Source: Solen grandis
Taxonomy: Eukaryota > Mollusca > Bivalvia > Adapedonta > Solenidae
Direction of reading: 5' to 3'
Length of the DNA: 64,000 bases
Assembly: GCA_021229015.1 (NCBI GenBank)
Contig: CM037777.1
Span: forward strand, 58,321,789 to 58,385,788
The position numbers were made by a program, and so were the translations under genes. Positions 34,403-46,821 of the stretch are shown here, one piece after another. The notes under the pieces are model-generated. The model saw only the letters and a list, made by a program, of their open reading frames with translations. It did no database searches and was not told the DNA's origin. How positions within the stretch are numbered: the first letter of the stretch is position 1; each line of letters begins with the position of its first letter.

Positions 34403-34556
34403 AAAAAGTATCTTTGCAAGATATGAATAGATTATATGCCCGATCTGACATTCATGCTCTACTTAATGCAGTTACAAATTTGCCTTTAAGTTCAAATATT
34501 AATGTGGATACTGTGGCCGACAATTTTCTTTCATGCATGTCATTTCCTAAAAGTTA
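34403..34556 (+). pseudogene. LINE-type retrotransposon fragment
   Basis: The frame VSLQDMNRLYARSDIHALLN continues NAVTNLPLSSN and then VDTVADNFLS before a stop. Amino-acid texture and the DIxALLNAVxxLP pattern resemble the region between endonuclease and reverse transcriptase of non-LTR elements. The rest of the element is not evident. The call is by memory of the pattern only. Confidence 0.35.
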
Positions 34557-35111
34557 GGTACATTAATAATGGAATTGATTTCATTGATTTACACAGTGTC
34601 TTTTATAGATAAATGTCTTTTCAATAAAATTTCAAATTACTCTGAAAGCAAACACTAAGATATGTTTCAAGTACAAAAACAAATAGAGATACCAAGCTGT
34701 AGCCAAACTTGAATGTATTTTTTCAAGATTCTTGTTCTGTTTCTCTGTATTTACTTTTGGTCATATTATTACTGGACATTTAAACGTTATTACCCATGAT
34801 AAATTACAGAATTTACTTGTGGAAGGTGCGAAGTAGCGCCTGTTTGATGACATTGATTTTAACCTTTTTTTGTCAAGAAATAGCGATCTGACTTCATTTC
34901 TTCGCAGAACGTTGGTGTAAATGACAACACATGGACAAAGTAGCACTCAACATACGGAAGAAGGCTCTTTTCATTATCAGTAATAATCTTGTAAAATTCA
35001 ATATTTCGCATCCTTTTAGTTGCCTAGGAAATCCCAAGTACACCTGAAATACATAAAGCAGTATATTCAAAATATTCATGTAAGATTTGTTCTTGTACTT
35101 TCGGATTAACT

Positions 35112-35415
35112 GATCCCATTGGCCGACTGGTTAGAGCGTCTGCCTCGGGAGAGGGATGTCATGGGTTCGATCCACGGCCGCGACATACTAAAGTCGTAAA
35201 GTAGGTACTGATATAGCTCTATTGCTTGGTGCTTAGAATATAAGTTTAGTTCCAGTACTGGTTGGCCTGGTGTAAAGATAATAAGACTGGGTGTGGTACC
35301 ATACCACATGTGTACAGTGTGATACTGCAGTGTGGCAGCACTATATGTCTCAGATAGACATTGGCTCCAAATGATTGAAATACTGTCGACGGGATGTTAA
35401 ACCCAGTAAACAAAC
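35112..35415 (+). mobile_element. tRNA-derived SINE, type 1
   Basis: The head TGGCCGACTGGTTAGAGCGT and B box GGGTTCGATCCAC are followed by the body shared with 24531 (GGTTGGCCTGGTGTAAAGAT, GACTGGGTGTGGTACCATAC, GTGATACTGCAGTGTGGCAG). It ends GTTAAACCCAGTAAACAAAC. Confidence 0.88.
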
Positions 35416-35499
35416 ACACCTTAGATAAAGCTGCTAATAACATCATTTTGGTTTGATGTCTTTACTACATTAATGTACTGAGTGATAACTTATCCTTGC

Positions 35500-35625
35500 G
35501 TTAGGTCGGTGGTTCTACCCGGATGCCTCTGTGCATTCGGGGTCTTCCTCCACTTGTAATTAGCTGGACGTCGCTATATGACTGAAATACTGTCAAAGCG
35601 ATGGTAAATTCAAATAGTCAAGTCA
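35500..35625 (+). mobile_element. SINE type 2 tail, 5'-truncated
   Basis: TAGGTCGGTGGTTCTACCCG, GCATTCGGGGTCTTCCTCCA, TAATTAGCTGGACGTCGCTA and TGAAATACTGTCAAAGCGAT, ending in AAATAGTCAAGTCAA. Confidence 0.85.
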
Positions 35626-36005
35626 AATTATCCACTACTAGTGCTAATATAAGCAAAAAGTGTACTGCTAGTCTTAAACAAGTTTTACGAAAGTTAAACA
35701 TTCACCTGGAATCTATATAGGACAAACCCTCATTAGTGTGCTGGATTCATAAATAACATACAAGTCATGATTTATCGCTAACATCTCTAAATTACTACTG
35801 TCTTACCATACTGCAGTTTGCCTTTTGTGGAAAATTGTGATTTCTTGCGGGTCATACTTTTTTTTCAAAAGTTGAAGACAAATTACGGTAGTTTAAACTT
35901 GCATTGTTCTGCAATAAATAATCTTTTCAGTCTTTTAATTTGAACACTTCTTTACCTTGCGATTTTATTAAAACCATAATATTGTCTCTTATTGTAAAAA
36001 ATATA

Positions 36006-36600
36006 TTTGCCCATAAACAATGTCATTACCTTGCTTGCAACCAGAATACTGCCCGTTTCACCAATTTACTATAAATACACTTTGCGGACTCAAGTGGATG
36101 TTTGTGTAGCTTTGAGATTTATGCTTGATAACACTTTAATAAAATATGGGGATTCCCTTTTTAGACAAGTAATTCGTATTCTAATTGGAACAAAGAGTTC
36201 ACTTTCAATTGTAGATTCATATTTTATACTTATTTGAACGGTTATTTATGTTAACACTTTCATCTTCTACCCAGAGTCAAATTATAGCATCTATAATTTG
36301 ACTTTGCGTTATCTTGAGGAAAACTTTATACTTGACGATCCATTCTCCCCACAAATGGACCATTTGATTAACTTATACAGCTTGTCTGGACTTAAATCAA
36401 ATGGCATTGTTTCTACAAAATATTATGATAAAGGGTGCAGTTACAACGTTAATGATATGAATTATCTTTAACTATAACTTAAGCATGCGTTTGTGCCAGG
36501 GTTGAAGATTTCAAAGCCATATTTTTTATTACTGATAATCTGGTACAACATGATCTCAGCTTTCACAAGTTAAGGAAGTCGTTCATTACTTCCACATACA
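36006..36600 (+). pseudogene. Reverse-transcriptase relic (Penelope-like or related)
   Basis: VCVALRFMLDNTLIKYGDSL followed by FRQVIRILIGTKSSLSIVD has the order of an RT palm region (LxFLxDNxxVxFG, then RQxxGIPMGTNxAPLxAD) with the key positions decayed. Downstream frames read TKYYDKGCSYNVN and VCARVEDFKA...LSFHKLRKSF, which fit the C-terminal part of the same protein after frameshifts. It is inactive. The type of element is uncertain. Confidence 0.5.
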
Positions 36601-36989
36601 TAAGTAGTATGAAACATGTAATATGCAGCTCTGCTTCGATGTACTACATTGCCTTTGATTGGCCCTTTTACAGCCATGAACTTGCATTGCTTTTAAATAG
36701 CATTATGACTGGACAGTAGAAATCAAGAGAAATGAAACCGATTACTTAAACCCTTTATTTAGGACAGTCAGTGTTTTGATATTTTGTTTTCGCACCCGAT
36801 AAAAGTAAGTTAACTTAACAGTCTACCTGTAGGCCCATAATGTGAGACTGTAAAGTGGGTATAACTTTGGAAAAGGATTGCTTTTCCCTTTTGGGATGGA
36901 CACTCGGCAATTTCAATTTTCATGCGTCCTTCTTTTTCTTTTTTACTTAAAAAAACAACTCTTCACAGATGGTTGTTGACGTAGAATTT

Positions 36990-38150
36990 GATTTAAAACT
37001 ATGTGTGTGTGTGTGTGTCACCCTATGCATTTTTGTGTGAAAAAATATAAAAACTTTAAGTCATCTCCTTCAAAACTACTGGCCAGATTTTAAAATGCTT
37101 GAGTACAGATGTTCATAGGGTAACCCTCTACCAAGACTGCTAAAATTATTCCGATCCGTAAAAAAACGCCAGGGCCGGGGCTTATTTGCCTATAATGTAT
37201 ACATGTATAAAGTGATAACTTAAAACGACATCTCCTCTGGAACCGCTGGGCAGAATGATTAAACTTGGCAGGGACGATCCTTTGGTGAACCTTCACTAAA
37301 GGTTCTGTTTGCCATGGCAATGGAAAGAAAAACTAAAAATCATCTCCTTCAAAAATACCTGCCAGATTTCAAAATGCTTTGGTACAAATGTTCCTTGGGT
37401 AACTCTCTACCAAGATTGCTAAAATTATTCCGATTCGTAAAAAAAACATGGCCACTGAGGGCGGGGCTAATTTGCTGAAAACTTTTAAACAACATCTCTG
37501 GAACCGCATCTCCTCTGGAACCGCTTTACAGAATTTGATCCTTTGGTGAACCTTCACAAAAGTTGCTAAAATAAACTTGATCCATGTAGAACTCTGGTTG
37601 CCATGGCAATGGAAAGAAAAGAATATGAAAACTTCAAAATCATCTTCAAAACTACTGGCCAGATTTCAAAATGTTTTAATACAGATATTCCTTGGGTAAC
37701 CCTCTACCAAGATTGCTTAAATCATTCTGATCCGTTAGAAAACATGGTCACCAGGGGCAGCGCTAATTTGCCTTAAATGCCCTCTACCAAAACTACTCAT
37801 TTAAAGCTGATCCCTTGAAAATTCAGCTTCTTAGGGATTATTAAGAAAGTAAACATAAACAAACCTGATGGTAATGTTAATGACTATTATCTTGCCAAGG
37901 CTGACTTGGTTTTGGACCACTATCTCCAATTTTGGCATTTGAAGTATAAAAATGAATGTCACATTTAACTTTGTTTGCATTCTAACATCCACGTTTATGA
38001 AGCAATCTTGATCAGATGTATACATAATGTTAATAAACCAAGGATTATTATGCCTTGTATGGGAGTTCTGGTCCATAATACTAAAGGTTGCCTTTAGAGC
38101 AGTGGTACTCGGGTGAGCGATATAGGACATTCATGGCCCTCTTGTTTGTG
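36990..38150. repeat. Dispersed repeat with three to four ~290-bp internal units
   Basis: ACTACTGGCCAGATTTCAAA, TAACCCTCTACCAAGATTGC and TAAAATTATTCCGATCCGTA recur near 37075, 37360 and 37660. GGTTGCCATGGCAATGGAAA is also repeated. The end reads CTCGGGTGAGCGATATAGGA and CATGGCCCTCTTGTTTGTG. A (GT)n lies at 37002-37018. Confidence 0.75.
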
Positions 38151-38154
38151 ATTG

Positions 38155-40375
38155 TTGAAACATAGGTGGTTTCTCCATTGCAGTCTTTAGAGTTATGAAC
38201 GGTATTATCTATATTTTTTAAATATGTATTTATTTTTTTTAGGTGCCGTCATATGACTGATCACATTCTTTTTTGCGCATGCGCTCACTTCACAGGCTTA
38301 AAATTTTATGAAATAGCTGCACGGGACTGTCGAAGAATGCGTCACGTGTTTCAACAGGCATCTGCTGCGGCATACCGTATTCTATATTGAACCGAAATTC
38401 CGCGAATGTCATTTACGAAAAGTGTAATACGACCCCTACACTTGCTGAGAGTATTTGTCCGGAAACAAAGACCAATATTAACGAATGAGAGTAGAAAACC
38501 TTTTTTTTTGTTTCTACCGATTAACTGTAAACTAGCTACTTCATAAATAAATTCCAGAAGTAATATACTCATTGCTTAAGTTTAATTAATTTGTATAATG
38601 ACCTTTTTGTGATCATCACCTTTACTTCAAATCGTCTGTATTGTTGATTACGTTGTTTTATTTCCGTGGCCATCACCCTTTCTACAATTATTGTAATGGA
38701 TATTTTTTTATATTTATATATCATTTCCATTATGCATAACTTTTCTTTCGATGCAGGTGCCTACTGTCAATTGTCTCACTTTCATGAGATGTATTTATAT
38801 GCACTGTCGCAGAGAAATACTGTCCGAAAGTGCAACGTTGGGGCCCCCTGAAACCAGGTTCAAGTACTCCAACTAGTCATTTTGCCGGCTAACATTTCCA
38901 ACGGGTAACCGTTGGCTCTTGCCTATTTTATATTATGTCCTGTATCCATGTTTCCTAGTCATTTTTTTTCTCATATTTTCTCCTTCTTGCGCGATTTTTC
39001 TTCTGGAGTATTTTAATACTTACATATATTTTATTTATCTCTCGCGTTAAGACATTTGTAATTTAATATTAACCAACTGCTGGATATAGGCGAATGTATT
39101 TTAATATTTAATGTAATACTTTTATACTTTTTGTGACATTATATACATATTCAGTGTTTCATCATCTAAATGATTCAATAAGTGCAAAAAAGAGAACATA
39201 CATCTGTTTCTTATATTTGATAAATTGGACTCTTGACATAAACTCACCAATAGAACCTTTATTTTTTTCATGGAAAATAGTTTTAAAACATGTTTCTGTA
39301 ATTGCTTTTTGCCCGTTTAACTATTTTTTGTTTGTTTTGTTATTGTATGAAAATCGATCAAAACTTACAGGGCTCTTTTTATCTTGGAACATTTGAACGA
39401 AGTTTTAGACGTGTTTGAAAGTTCTATTTATCAAATGTAGCGGGCACTATTGTTTTTAAAGGAAAACATTACATAATAGTCTCCATCGGGATGGAAATTT
39501 CATACCGAGACAATTAAAACATATTGGTACTCTTGAGATAATTACATGCATTTTGACTCGAATGCAAGTATGTGTTTACTCAAAAGGCATTTATGGAATG
39601 TGTTCAAGTTCAGCAGAAACGCTCAGGACACAAATGCTGGAGATAAGAAACATAAGGACACGGTTTACAGGACAAAACATACACGTAGTCACATATTAAC
39701 GGGTTTAACAACATATGGTGCACGCTTAACCGGACATAACTTAGTCACATATAAGCGTATTACAGGACATAACATTACAGCCACATATTAACGGGTTTAG
39801 CAACAAGTCCATGTTGTCTTGTGTAACTGGTTAATGAAATCATGCATATATCTTTTGAACACTGATTGTATTGTAAATAATACCATTAGTACCAACCAAC
39901 TTTTGTAATATGCTTATGCGTTTTTTCTTATAAATTAATAAATATGTTCAGAAAATTGTTTATTTCTTAAAGGTCCCCTTGTATATGTTTACATGAACAA
40001 AGATAACATGTTTTTACACGTGTGTCTGTTTTGTTCAGAATACACGTTCTGATCGACCGTTGTTGTATAAGTACCTTCATATCATGCAGAATTGTGTCAT
40101 ATTTGTAACAACATTACTACATTAGATATGCTTGCCAAATTCAAACAGATTTAAAATTATTTAATTTGTATACGGAAAATTAGGAACGGTTTAGAACATA
40201 TTCTAATCAATTACGAACAAAAGAGCCGTTTTAATCAAATGTTGAAAGAGATGCAGATATTGTAAAATTTGTATAGCTGCTAAAAAGACAGGGTTTAATA
40301 TTTACTGCTAGTATTTTTAATGCTCAATGGGTTGAGACATTAAGATATCAATTAATGAACAAGTATTACGGGTAA
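38155..40375. other. Intergenic, no gene supported
   Basis: AT-rich. A few ~35-bp imperfect repeats (GGACATAAC and CACATATTAACGGGTTTA) lie at 39690-39800. The short open frames have no recognisable family. Confidence 0.4.
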
Positions 40376-40379
40376 TTTT

Positions 40380-41417
40380 AGCTCAACTATTGGAAGAATA
40401 TGAGAGCTAAATATTGCAGTCAACCTTACGTCAGCGTCGGCGTTGCAGTTCTTGATTAAAGTTTTGCAAACAAGTGACTTTTAACCTTATATCTCAACAA
40501 TATCTCAACCTTATATTGCAATTGACTTGAAAGTATATGAATATGATGAGAGGCATCAGTCAACCAAGGTAGATAACTCTTGATTGAACTCAATACAAAT
40601 TACGACCCCTTTTAAACTAAGAAATTTTGGTTAAAGTTTTGCATGCAAGGTACTATCCAGCTTATATCTCAGTATCAAGGCATGGGATTGATTTGAAGCA
40701 TCTTTAATAAGTTAGGGGTATCATTTTAACAAGGTGGATAACTCTTGATGGAATATATAACAAATTATGGCCCCTTTTTAACTTTTCAATTTTGGTTTAA
40801 GGTGTGCATGTAAGGAATTTCATTCTTATATTTCAGTAATCAGGCATGAGTTTCATTTGAAACATCTTTAAAATGTTATGGGTATCATACTATCAAGGTA
40901 GATAACTCTTGGTGGAATTTCATGCTTATCTCCATAATTAGGCATGCATGAAAATGCTTTGAAACTTCTTTAATACGATCGTATGTTCAGTGGTTTCATA
41001 CTTTGGCCACTATTTGACTTAGAATTTTTGGTTAAAGTTTTGCATGCAATAGAAAGCTGTGTTAAAGTTTTGCATGCAAGCTACCCAGCTTATATCTCAG
41101 GAAATTGTTTATGAGGGTGTTCATGGGCATCAGAAAACCAAGGAGGATACCCCTTTGATTGAATTTGATACAAATCATGGCTCTTCTCTAACTTGGATAT
41201 TTTGGTTAAAAATGTGCATGCACAGTGTCTCAGTAACTAGACATAGGATTTCAGACTTCATAAACATATTCAGGGGTATCAGACTATCAGGATTTATCAT
41301 TTTTGACAATTATTATATACAGGGTATGTGAAGGGCAAGAATGAAACATATTTCATTTGATTTACCATAAAGCATTTCGAATAGTCGGGCGTGCTGTTCT
41401 CTGACAGCTGTTGTTTA
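40380..41417 (+). mobile_element. GACTATTCGAA repeat element, copy 3
   Basis: It opens AGCTCAACTATTGGAAGAAT and closes TTTCGAATAGTCGGGCGTGC then TCTGACAGCTGTTGTT. Internal units are as in 28021-29430. Confidence 0.8.
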
Positions 41418-41526
41418 GTGTAAAGATGATAAATCTTTACAGGAAATGTTGCATTATAATGTGTTAAGCCGTATCCGAAAATCACAGAAAAAAAATCGAA
41501 AGCCAGCATTTTCAACAGCCATATTG

Positions 41527-41720
41527 TCCTGTCTCTGTGGCTGAGTGGTTAGAGCGTTGAATTAGTATTGATAAGAGGGAATTGGAAGGTCGTGAGTTTG
41601 ATCCCTACCATATTAAAGTCGTAAAATACGGTACTGGTATAGCTCCCTTGCTTGGATCTTAGCATGTAAGGACAGTTCCAGCACTGGTTGGTCCGGTGTG
41701 ATTGGGTAACATATCATTTC
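41527..41720 (+). mobile_element. tRNA-derived SINE, type 1 (3'-truncated)
   Basis: CTGTGGCTGAGTGGTTAGAG (A box) and CGTGAGTTTGATCCC (B box) with a ~15-bp insertion between them. Then GGTACTGGTATAGCTCCCTT and CACTGGTTGGTCCGGTGTG; the distal body is missing. Confidence 0.8.
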
Positions 41721-41724
41721 GTAC

Positions 41725-42840
41725 ATCAACGGCGATTTTCTCCCATGAAATGATACCGAACAGTAGACAATTAAATACTAGTACTTAAATGGAAATATAA
41801 GTATAGCTATTAGTTATCATCAACGTGTTAAGATACAACGATTCTTTCAACATTCATATAAAGATTTTGCAAGATTAAAATCAATATCAGCTTAAATCCG
41901 AAAATATTGTGTATGCATATGGTTTAAAATAGAACCACCCGACTCTTTGTTTAACTTGTTTGTTAAGTGCACAATGTAAACAGCTATTCATTCGACTGCC
42001 GCGTACCTGTATATCTTGCCAGCTTAAACTGACTTGCGTGATCAACAAGTAAAGGTGTATTGACAAAAGCAGTGCAATAGTAAATGTTTAAATATACCTA
42101 GACAGCTATAATGCTATTTAAATGCTGTTTATATATTGTTTATTATATTTATGTTTATTTGTACTGTCGCCATGCTGTAATAACCACATGGGTCTTATGA
42201 CCTTCTGGTGTATATGAAATAAAACTTTGAAAACTTTGAAAAATAAAACTTTTACGGACGGGTATTATAACAGGGACATGGAACAAACATCTTTCTCTCG
42301 AGAGCGCACGCGATTACAGCCGCGTTCGCACAAATGAACGACATCTGTTGTGTGCGAACGCGGTTGTTACCGCGAGCGCACTGTGCGAATGCAGTACAAA
42401 AGAACCTCCCATGTCCCCATTACTATGTATAGACTATCGTGATTTTTTTTCTTTTTGATAGAGACAGGGTCCTGTCCTCAAGTACCTGTGCACATGAACT
42501 GTTGTCTCACGTAACCAAGTGACTTAACAGGCAACATTAATTGATTTGTGTTAAGGACGTGTTTTTTTTATATATATATTTACTTTTTGCTATACTCTCA
42601 AATACTCTCATCATATTTCGTCATGTATAACTAAACCCGTTAATTATCAGATAATTATGCATTCCAACATTTATTTAATCCGCATGTCATTTCACACGGT
42701 TGTCTTTTACTGTTACAGTAATTGATATGAGTACCAAATTTCTTGGTGAAATATAGGTGCTACTTTTGAAACAGGTTTAAATATTTTATTGCATTGTTTG
42801 ATTGTATTATATGCACATATGCAAATATGTAGTACTACTA
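41725..42840. other. Intergenic upstream of gene B, with one GC-rich hairpin
   Basis: An inverted repeat at about 42304-42380 pairs GCCGCGTTCGCACA with TGTGCGAACGCGGT inside GCGCACGCG and CGCGAGCGC. No other feature is seen. Confidence 0.5.
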
Positions 42841-42846
42841 CCTCGT

Positions 42847-42855
42847 TATATAAAA
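42847..42855 (+). promoter_or_regulatory. TATA box of gene B (putative)
   Basis: TATATAAAA stands about 125 nt before the gene B start codon. Transcription would then begin near 42880, giving a ~100-nt leader. Two short upstream ATG frames (ATGCGTGTACGGGTCTAG and ATGCTCCTGTATGGC) would lie in that leader and may dampen translation. Confidence 0.45.
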
Positions 42856-42976
42856 TCTACCCGAGGCTTTTGAAACTCGATAACTATGCGTGTACGGGTC
42901 TAGATATGCTCCTGTATGGCTAACACGACGGACTTTTGAAATACCTCCGGTCAGACGATCTTTATCATTTCTTCCA

Positions 42977-43015
42977 ATGATGTTCGTGATAACGATTTTG
43001 TTTTGTCTACTTACA
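42977..43015 (+). CDS. Gene B exon 1: signal-peptide exon
   Basis: ATG-ATG opens MMFVITILFCLLT, immediately followed by a consensus GTAAGT donor in phase 0. The length (13 codons), phase and hydrophobic core match gene A exon 1 at 17647-17685. Joined to the exon at 51841, the N-terminus would read into PCTMA/DTGD, with a plausible signal-peptidase site after Ala. An upstream TATA box at 42847 supports a first exon here. The 8.8-kb intron is full of repeats and a dead mariner. Confidence 0.72.
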
Positions 43016-43440
43016 GTAAGTAAACATGGTTATATTTACTTGAAATTTGAAAATAACTCAAAAGAAAGGTCAGCGGTTTGCAGATTACACAACGCATATA
43101 ATACAGTTACGAAATGTACATGGGAATCCATTTTGAATTTGCTTGCATGATATAGCGTGGTATGGATTTGTGAGCACACTCTTGTTTCTATTTCACTTTC
43201 TAGTCAATACACTTACGTATTCATTGCTATTAATAGCTGTACATGGAAGACATTTTGATTTTGATTTGAGTGTATATACAGTAACTTATATATCTTGGGT
43301 TAGTTTACAACTAAGTATGGTAACTACATATAAATATTGAATAAAATGTAGTTAAAATGTTTTGCTGCAAGCCCTCATTATGCAAATAATAACACGTCAT
43401 CAGGCACCATGGTCCCTATGATTAATATTTTAGTGTCTGT

Positions 43441-43442
43441 AG

Positions 43443-43473
<31 letters not shown>
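43441..43473. repeat. (GT)n microsatellite
   Basis: About 16 GT units. A (CT)n tract follows at 43692-43714. Confidence 0.95.
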
Positions 43474-43475
<2 letters not shown>

Positions 43476-43759
43476 TGAGAGGAAGTTTCAAAATATATTA
43501 TTATACATATTATTATCATAAATACCTTAATAAGGAAGAAAACAGATTTAAACGTGAATATAGCTAATGCGAATGGTATGAACAGAGTTGATATGCTGTC
43601 AACCAAATACACGCCTAGACATATAATATCTGGCCTTCGTTCACCATTCCCTCTTCTCCTCCTCTGTCTGTCTCTCTATCCCCTCTTCCACATCTCTCTC
43701 TCTCTCTCTCTCTATCTCATTTTAAAGTCTTTGGCTACAGTTTAAGCCTTTTTTTTTCG

Positions 43760-44240
43760 CTATAGGAGAAGTTCTTAATACTTTGTATTTGGTTAGTTCA
43801 TGTAATCATTTGTTGAAATATGAAATAAAAATGAAAGGATACCGTTCTTATTCTATTTTTATTAGCGTTTCAATGACATGGCCATCTTCATCCATGGAAG
43901 AAGTTTTTTGCCCTTAACAGAAAAGTCTTGACAAAAGTCTGAATCAGCATAAATCTACATATAACAAAACTTATACATTGTAAATGAATAAACATTCTAA
44001 GAATATTAAAAAGATTCTTACTTTTGAAAATAGAAATTACATCAACTTGAACCCCCCGTAAGTTGGAACCATAGATATTTACTAAAATACGCACGAAACC
44101 TGAAGTTTGCAATAGTAGAATTTCTTTGTACTTTGTATTTTGTTTGTTTATGCAACTACTTGTTAAAATATGACATAGACTAAACCCTAAAACCCCGTAT
44201 TTTATCAGCCTTTCAATTCCTTTTGTATTAATAGATATTT
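43760..44240. repeat. Direct ~100-bp duplication in gene B intron 1
   Basis: TACTTTGTATTTGGTTAG then TTGTTGAAATATGAAAT and TTTTATTAGCGTTTCAATG near 43780-43875 recur as TACTTTGTATTTTGTTTG, TTGTTAAAATATGACAT and TTTTATCAGCCTTTCAATT near 44130-44218. Confidence 0.6.
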
Positions 44241-44502
44241 CATATACATAATATGCTTTTTTATACCAGTCAGCATTTAAGACATTATATTTGGTAAGGG
44301 TTTCTAACATAAGCTTCACATATCAGTTAAATTCACCTATTTTCAATATACTTGGGTCACAGATTACAATACCCATGAAAAGAACACACGCGTGAATGTG
44401 GAAATTGTGGCCAATGCCTTTGAATAACAAAAAGAACTGTGACACAGAGTATCACAGCGGGTCCACAAACAAGGCCGACCGACATGTAGATACATAGGGA
44501 AT

Positions 44503-44654
44503 ATTATGTTGCAGTAGCTTTCCGTGGCTTTGTATTTTGCTCCGAGCAGCGTGGGAAGAAAGATATCTCGCGAGACTGAAGGTCGAGCGAGATATCTTTC
44601 TTCCTACGCTGCGAGAAGCAAAATACGAAGCCACGGAAAGCTACTGCAACATAA
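44503..44654. mobile_element. ~150-bp near-perfect hairpin element
   Basis: The left arm ATTATGTTGCAGTAGCTTTC, then CGTGGCTTTGTATTTTGCT and GAAGAAAGATATCTCGC, is mirrored by GCGAGATATCTTTCTTC, AGCAAAATACGAAGCCACG and GAAAGCTACTGCAACATAAT. Because of this, both strands give similar open frames, which are artefacts. Confidence 0.9.
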
Positions 44655-44977
44655 TTTTCCTTTTATTATATACCTTTACATTTTCAAAACAGAAGAAGTC
44701 AGTTTTTAGGGTTTTGATGGCTTTATTACTTTTTTCTTCAAAAAAAAAAGAAAAAGACAAAAAATCATCAATGGCGGATGAATTTTACTATGTAATTTAA
44801 GCCACGCCCCCACCTCTTCTCATGTATTTAAGAAAAATGGCGGCCAACAGCTAACTGTAAGCTTAGATGATTTTTGTTTCATTTCAATTGCAGAGGTATT
44901 GGCTTCAGCAGGGTTGTTAGGATTAATGTTTTCATGATCAGTTGTAATTGTAGCTGTTGGTTGAAACTGATGGTCAC

Positions 44978-45196
44978 TTACTGTGCTTTTGGAATCAGAT
45001 TGTTTTTGTTGTTTTTTTCAGTCTTTTTCTCAGCCTCAGTGCTGACATTTTTACCCTGGGAATGGGCAAATTCACAAAACCCTGTCTCTTCAAATTCAAA
45101 CTTAAACAATTCATCAACTGATTCAACTATGTCAAAATAACCACTTTGACTTAACTGTAGAAAATCAGTGTCATCGTCAAAACCAAAATCTGACAT
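44978..45196 (-). pseudogene. Possible N-terminal fragment of a transposon-derived (DUF3504/Crypton-like) protein
   Basis: The 72-codon frame begins MSDFGFDDDTDFLQLSQSG and continues with acidic/aromatic sequence, then CEFAHSQGK and a Lys/Glu/Asn-rich end (EKKTEKNNKNN). This resembles the acidic N-terminus that precedes a KxEKNTKxAxxxF motif in proteins of the DUF3504 tyrosine-recombinase-derived family in molluscs. No catalytic region follows. The call is tentative. Confidence 0.3.
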
Positions 45197-45289
45197 TTTC
45201 AATGAAATTTTGAAGAAAGAGATAGTCAGCGTTTTAGACCTATCCTGAAATGTAAACAATTGCTGCAGCCGACAACAATGAAATAACGG

Positions 45290-46530
45290 TGAATCTCGAA
45301 AACGTGTCTGTTATTTGTGATAAGTTTGTAAAGAAATTTAAAGAAAAAAAGAAAAACAATGTTTCTATGATAATAATTAAAAAAAACAACAAGAACATCC
45401 TTTTTTATCGTTTATTAAATAAATTTGACGAGATGATTTCTTTGATAAAAATAGAAACTGGTTCTCCCAGTAGTATTGGTTCTCGTCTCTATTTACTACG
45501 TAGCGCCCACTTACAGCGGGAACCATGCCGAAAGTAGTCCGCACAGTGTGACGTCATACTATGTATTAGACGCTGATATAATACGGATTTTTAATCTGTT
45601 GAGTTGTATTTGCGTCTCGTATTTTGCGTGTTTTAGGGCCAGAAAATGTATAGGTATATAATAAATGTATGTATTTTGAACTTGCAAACGTATATTTCCA
45701 ATGCTTTCGAAAGCGCTGGACGTCACAACAAATTGTTTTTGTTCTTTGCCCTTCTACCAGTCGAATTGGTAAGGGAAACCCGTGCGAGGAAAATATGCTC
45801 TATACAGATTAATGCTTTGAACTAAGTTGATTTCAGGAGTATCAGCTAAACAATTTTTTGCACATTCAAAACTGAAATTCGGACACAACTTCAATTAATA
45901 TTTTTCAAAAGAAAAACAAAAAGGAAAATAACTGCAAATCTTACTAAATATCTTATTTATAAAAAATGTTACATTTAAAATAGGCAATAAGTATTTTTAA
46001 TATGTATGAAAAAACAATAAAGATGCAGTCAAATTGTAAAGCTATATACATGGGTATTAGCAGACTACTATTTGTAAATACAGTACATGTCCTGCTTTAA
46101 TGACAATTTAATTAAGTTAAATAGAGAAGTTAATGTGGCAGATGAGTTAAATTAACCTAGTATATGGTTTGTGATTTAAAAATAATAATACAAACGTATT
46201 TGTTGATAAATTTTAAAAATATGCTTGTCAGGTGAAAAAAAGATGTAAGATAAAAAATTAAAGAGAGAGAGAGTGAGAGAAACAACTAAGAAGTCAAGGG
46301 GCTTCGAACTCGAGGCTTTTGGCTTTTTTGTCATGTAGGCTAGCAACTGCACCACGGACCGTTACATTATGGGCTTTGTAGTCTATGCTCTTTCTAAAAA
46401 TAAACCGACGCCTTTTGGCATTTGATCGACTCGAAAATGTTTAGTTTTTAATATTTAAACAGAAAGATTAAATTGTTATTTGCAAATTGAAATCGTTAAG
46501 GTTGTTATGTTGTTCCTTTTAATAAAAAAA
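45290..46530. other. Intronic DNA of gene B, no exon seen
   Basis: AT-rich. At 46295-46365 the minus strand shows a tRNA-like pair of boxes (TGGTGCAGTTGCTAGCC and GAGTTCGAAGCC), possibly another SINE head, but without a recognisable body. Confidence 0.4.
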
Positions 46531-46537
46531 AAAGACT

Positions 46538-46666
46538 TTCTTTGACAGAAGTTTTAGTACGATTGGTCCAAAACTGTGGAATGAATTACCTCTTAGTCTG
46601 AGACAATGTGAATCTGTAGAAATCTTCAAAACATTTTACTTCAAGGACTATTTTGCACTGTTTTAA
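46538..46666 (+). pseudogene. LINE 3' end (reverse-transcriptase C-terminus)
   Basis: The frame FFDRSFSTIGPKLWNELPLS continues LRQCESVEIFKTFYFKDYF to TAA. R-S-F-S-x-x-G-P-x-L-W-N-x-L-P is the common C-terminal signature of Jockey/RTE/CR1-type non-LTR retrotransposons. Only the last ~42 codons survive, as expected for a 5'-truncated insertion. Confidence 0.75.
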
Positions 46667-46821
46667 GTGATGCTAACGGCATCGCTGACTGTTCCTTATT
46701 GTTTTATGTATGTGTGTATATCTCATCAGCTTTTATCATTTTCATTGTACAACACCATTGAATATGTATTTTATATGTAGAAATAGGCGTTTAATCAAAT
46801 TTGCAAGTTTCAAGTTTAGTC

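Noticed and set aside
34761..35079. Minus-strand frames of ~60 residues near 34.8-35.1 kb
   Set aside because: No family resemblance or splice context; probably decayed repeat DNA.
43888..44319. 143-residue minus-strand open frame
   Set aside because: It overlaps an internal direct duplication in gene B intron 1, and I recognise no family. Length alone in AT-rich DNA is not enough.
44452..44709. Similar peptides encoded on both strands
   Set aside because: A direct result of the near-perfect hairpin at 44503-44654.
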